From Azophilus sp965221465 (GTDB taxonomy: Bacteria; Pseudomonadota; Gammaproteobacteria; Pseudomonadales; Azotimanducaceae): DNA of 64,000 bases. The stretch's first letter is position 1; each line of letters opens with the position of its first letter. The translations under genes were made by a program, and so were the position numbers. The DNA lies in the NCBI GenBank assembly GCA_965221465.1, contig OZ244892.1:2108001-2172000 (forward strand), in the 5' to 3' direction. This document shows positions 61,258 to 64,000 of the stretch, piece after piece. The notes under the pieces are model-generated. The model searched no databases. It was not told where the DNA came from and worked only from the letters and a program-made list of their open reading frames with translations.

Positions 61258-62543
61258 TTTTCGCCATCGGGCTGACATTGCTGCTCGTCTTGCTGGTTGC
61301 CGGTGTGCCCATCGGCTTCAGCATGGCCTTGGTCGGCGTGCTCGGCGTGATCGTGCTGCGCGGCCTCGACCCCGCCATCGTCATGATCGGCCAGGTCGGC
61401 ATCGATGCGGCGCTCAACTACAACTTCTCGGTGCTGCCGTTGTTCGTCCTCATGGGCAACGTCATCGGCCGCACGCGCATGGCGGCGGATCTCTATGCCG
61501 CCGCCCATGCTTTCCTCGGCCATCGCCCCGGGGGGCTGGCCATGGCGACCATCGCCGCCAGTGGCGGGTTTGCCGCCGTTTCGGGTTCGAGCTATGCCTG
61601 TGCAGCGACCATGACCGGCATCTCGGTGCCCGCCATGCGGGAGCGCCGCTACGACCCCGGGTTTGCCGCCGCTTCGGTGGCTGCGGGCGGTACCCTCGGC
61701 GTGCTGATTCCACCGAGCATCGGCATGGTGTTCTATTCGCTGATCACCGGCGTTTCCCTGACGCAACTCATGATCGCCGGCGTGCTGCCCGGTCTGCTCA
61801 GCGTGCTGTTGTACCTGGTGGCCGTGCGCCTGATCGCCCTGGTGAAACCCGCTTACGGGCCACCCAGCGAACGCACCGACTGGCCCGGCCGGTTGCGCGC
61901 CCTGCTGCCGGTCTGGCCGGTGGCCTTTCTGTTCCTGCTGGTGCTCGGCGGTATCTACGCGGGCGTATTCACCGCCATGGAGGCCGCCGGCGTCGGCGCG
62001 TTCGGAGCCATCGCCATCGCACTCGCGCTTCGCACACTCGACAGAAAGGCGATGCGCGAGATTCTGATGCAGACGATTCGAACCACCGCAAACCTGTTCG
62101 TGGTGTTCTTCGGCGCATTGCTGTTCGCGAACTTCGTCACCGTGGCCGGACTGCCCGGCGCGATCGAGGCCTGGATCGTCGCCACAGACCTCGACGCCAC
62201 CGCCGCGCTCCTCGCCGCGGTCTTCGTCTACGTGGCCCTCGGCTGCATCCTGGAGAGCAGTTCCCTTTTGTTGCTTACGCTGCCGATCTTCTACCCGGCG
62301 CTGACCGGCCTCGGCTTCGACCCCGTCTGGCTCGGCATCTTCGTGCTGATCGTCGCCGAGATCGGCCTCATCACGCCACCGATCGGCATGAACGTTTTCG
62401 TCGTCAAGTCCCTGGCTACGGACATCCCCCTCGGCAGAATCTTCGCGGGCCTGGTGCCATACGGTATCGCCGACCTCGTCCGGCTCGCACTCATCGTGCT
62501 GTTTCCGGGGATCGTGCTGTTCTTGCCCGGGTTGATGCGTTAG
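61254..62543 (+). CDS. dctM: TRAP transporter large permease
   Basis: 429 residues, about 12 membrane segments. GVPIGFSMALVGVLGV, VLPLFVLMGNVI, FAAVSGSSYACAATMTGISV and PPSIGMVFYSLITGVSL are DctM core motifs; LIVAEIGLITPPIGMNVFVV is near the C-terminus. Sodium-driven uptake of an organic acid captured by DctP; ligand not deducible here. Confidence 0.95.
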   Translation: MIFAIGLTLLLVLLVAGVPIGFSMALVGVLGVIVLRGLDPAIVMIGQVGIDAALNYNFSVLPLFVLMGNVIGRTRMAADLYAAAHAFLGHRPGGLAMATIAASGGFAAVSGSSYACAATMTGISVPAMRERRYDPGFAAASVAAGGTLGVLIPPSIGMVFYSLITGVSLTQLMIAGVLPGLLSVLLYLVAVRLIALVKPAYGPPSERTDWPGRLRALLPVWPVAFLFLLVLGGIYAGVFTAMEAAGVGAFGAIAIALALRTLDRKAMREILMQTIRTTANLFVVFFGALLFANFVTVAGLPGAIEAWIVATDLDATAALLAAVFVYVALGCILESSSLLLLTLPIFYPALTGLGFDPVWLGIFVLIVAEIGLITPPIGMNVFVVKSLATDIPLGRIFAGLVPYGIADLVRLALIVLFPGIVLFLPGLMR

Positions 62544-62582
62544 AACGGGCGCCACATGGTCGTCGTGTTCCTTGTAATCACC

Positions 62583-62600
62583 TGTGCTAGAGTGTGCACA
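62583..62600. promoter_or_regulatory. Candidate operator of the toxin-antitoxin unit
   Basis: TGTGCTAGAGTGTGCACA contains the inverted pair TGTGC / GCACA 24 bases before the antitoxin ATG. RHH antitoxins usually repress their own promoter through such short palindromes. No convincing -35/-10 pair was identified. Confidence 0.4.
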
Positions 62601-62623
62601 ATCGATTGCCAACGGGGAGATCC

Positions 62624-62866
62624 ATGTCCGCTACCGTAACCATTCGTCTGGAATCGGAACTGAAACAGCGCCTTGAAAGCCTCGCAGAGGCGATGCAGCG
62701 ATCAAAGTCCTTCCTTGCTTCACAAGCGATTCGCGAGTTCGTGGACCTGAACGAATGGCAGGTTCAGGAAACGGAGCAAGCGATTGCGGAAGCCGACCGG
62801 GGTGAATTCGCCAGCGACCAAGATGTCGCGGCAGTCTTCGGCAAGTGGGGGGTTCGTGCAGGTTAG
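62624..62866 (+). CDS. Ribbon-helix-helix antitoxin
   Basis: 80 residues. SATVTIRLESELKQRLESLA is the ribbon and first helix of a CopG/RelB-type DNA-binding dimer; SKSFLASQAIREFVDLNEWQ follows. The C-terminal half (EADRGEFASDQDVAAVFGKW) is the likely toxin-binding tail. GGGGAGA precedes ATG 62624. Its end overlaps the toxin gene by 11 bases. Confidence 0.9.
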   Translation: MSATVTIRLESELKQRLESLAEAMQRSKSFLASQAIREFVDLNEWQVQETEQAIAEADRGEFASDQDVAAVFGKWGVRAG

Positions 62867-63146
62867 CTGGCTTGCGAAAGCACTTCGAAATCTCGACGAC
62901 GAAGCCGAATACATCTGCGGCGAAAACCCTGCGGCCGCGGAAGCCCTGGTCCAGCGAATCAATCAAGCGGTAAGCCGGTTGCAGCACAATCCCGCCCTGG
63001 GACGACCCGGCCGCATTCATGGAACTCGGGAACTGGTTGCGCCGGGTACGCCCTACATCATTCCCTACCGCGTCAGGCCCAGATTGAACCGCATCGAAAT
63101 TCTTCGCGTGTTTCACGCCTCGAGACGCCTGCCGGAACGCTGGTAA
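62856..63146 (+). CDS. RelE/ParE family toxin
   Basis: About 96 residues from GTG 62856. VSWLAKALRNLDDEAEYICG, PALGRPGRIHGTRELV and YIIPYRVRPRLNRIEILRVF are the ParE-type fold. The last strand ends in HASRRLP, as in ParE/RelE. ParE toxins inhibit gyrase and RelE toxins cut mRNA; the sequence does not settle which. Confidence 0.88.
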   Translation: MQVSWLAKALRNLDDEAEYICGENPAAAEALVQRINQAVSRLQHNPALGRPGRIHGTRELVAPGTPYIIPYRVRPRLNRIEILRVFHASRRLPERW

Positions 63147-63283
63147 CACCCAGTCGGAACACATGCTGCCGCACAGAACCGCCCATGCACGCAACCGGAC
63201 TGGCAGTCCCCCACGGATGTTCGAGAGCCGTTATCTCCTGTCTGCGGCGCACCGCGACCAATGCGAGGCACGATGATGCGCCG

Positions 63284-64000
63284 CTACGGCTGCAAGTTTG
63301 AATCGGCCGCCGCAAACTTCCGCTGCCCACGCAGCAGCAGCGTTTCCAGTTCCCGCCATTTGTCGGGGCGGTGGGCAGCCAGGCTGTATCGCTCGGCGGG
63401 GTCGGTGCGCATGTCGAACAAAAGCCTGATATCCCGCCCCGGCAGCAGGCGCTCGATGTTGCGGTAATCCGCCCGCACCACGATCTTCCAGTTCTGGGTG
63501 CGCAAGGCCGCAATCCGGTCGTGGTTGAAGAAGTAGAGCACTTCGTGGGGAGATTCCTGCGAAGCGCCTGTCAGCACGGGCAGAATATTGCGTCCGTCCA
63601 GGTTGGGGGCTGCGGGTGACGGGATGCCCGCGACGGCCGCCAGCGTCGGCAACAGATCGATGTTCATCGCCATGGCGCCGCTGTCGAGCCCTTCGGGAAT
63701 TCGTCCGGGCCAGCGCGCAACGAACGGAACCCGAAACCCCCCGTCCCAGGCCGTTGCCTTGCCGCCACGCAGCCCGCCGGTGCTTCCCTCCGGAAACGGA
63801 CCGTTGTCGCTGGTGAAGAGCAAAACCGTATTCTCCGCGATACCGTTCCGCGCCAGGGCATCGAGCAATTCCCCGACACTCCAATCGAGTTCCTGAACCA
63901 CATCGCCGTATGTGCCCGCCCGGGAGCTGCCTGCAAACTCGGCAGAGGCCGCCAGCGGGATGTGTGGCGCCGTATGCGCCAGGTACAGGAAAAACGGCCG
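63284..64000 (-). CDS. Sulfatase, C-terminal part (runs off the window)
   Basis: Alkaline-phosphatase-fold arylsulfatase; only the last 238 or so residues are present and the N-terminal formylglycine site (CxPSR) lies outside. Visible: PFFLYLAHTAPHIPLAASAE, VLLFTSDNGPFPEGSTGGLR with the metal-binding Asp-Asn, and GGKATAWDGGFRVPFVARWP. Such enzymes remove sulfate esters from polysaccharides or steroids; nearby TRAP and dehydrogenase genes could handle the products. Confidence 0.9.
   Translation of the reverse strand, partial: RPFFLYLAHTAPHIPLAASAEFAGSSRAGTYGDVVQELDWSVGELLDALARNGIAENTVLLFTSDNGPFPEGSTGGLRGGKATAWDGGFRVPFVARWPGRIPEGLDSGAMAMNIDLLPTLAAVAGIPSPAAPNLDGRNILPVLTGASQESPHEVLYFFNHDRIAALRTQNWKIVVRADYRNIERLLPGRDIRLLFDMRTDPAERYSLAAHRPDKWRELETLLLRGQRKFAAADSNLQP

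Overview
The window is high-GC bacterial DNA with short intergenic gaps and many ATGA/GTGA/TTGA start-stop overlaps. Gene content points to the Gammaproteobacteria: lpxC, a dnaX-ybaB-recR unit, rnd, a divergent pspF / pspABC locus, a type III pantothenate kinase, a two-domain mnmC and an hvfABC copper-peptide locus. Phenylacetyl-CoA epoxidase genes, an aromatic meta-cleavage hydratase, a flavin monooxygenase, several SDRs, an acyl-CoA dehydrogenase, a TRAP transporter, a sulfatase and a GH53 galactanase suggest an uncultured, metabolically versatile heterotroph, perhaps marine or host-associated. I cannot place it below class.

Layout. 0.6-5 kb: MobA-like nucleotidyltransferase, FAD monooxygenase, phosphoesterase and nadK; the mocA-tail/nadK-tail junction is present twice, bracketing a 2.7 kb segment. 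5-8 kb: cysE, a leader ORF plus small membrane protein, and a CurA-like reductase. 8-12.5 kb: paaA-B-C-E-X (no paaD), with a TGATAC-N27-GTATCA palindrome upstream. 12.6-25.6 kb: selO, trxB, hpaH-like hydratase, SDRs, VOC protein, azoR, carboxylesterase, GST, acyl-CoA dehydrogenase and thioesterase. 25.6-34.2 kb: mnmC, a broken sulfurtransferase gene, tRNA-Ala, coaX-ligase-panE, gltX and lpxC. 34.5-41 kb: a TerB-like gene, then a minus-strand run of retropepsin lipoprotein, 7TM inactive transglutaminase and ATP-grasp ligase followed by hvfA-hvfB-hvfC. 41-51 kb: VWA protein and MoxR ATPase, rnd, recR-ybaB-dnaX, a glycerophosphodiesterase and the phage-shock locus. 52-64 kb: tRNA-Ser, an AlbA_2/ATPase-like gene, GH53, DUF819 permease, SDR, MDR, dctPQM, a toxin-antitoxin pair and a partial sulfatase.

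The most striking feature is two dispersed repeat families. R1 (13 full, short or partial copies) has inverted termini CCCGCATCCGTCACCAACTT. It occurs as about 176-197 bp elements and as 71-85 bp short forms. It lies inside reading frames: in frame in the glycerophosphodiesterase, between signal peptide and catalytic domain of GH53, and in the middle of a decayed sulfurtransferase gene. This is reminiscent of Rickettsia palindromic elements. R2 (about 250 bp, large internal inverted repeat, plus a small conserved ORF) occurs singly, as a fragment between paaB and paaA, between the VWA and moxR genes, and as a three-unit tandem array just downstream of hvfC.

The other highlight is hvfABC with a four-motif EGSCG precursor (not the usual EGKCG) directly downstream of the ATP-grasp / transglutaminase-like / retropepsin trio.
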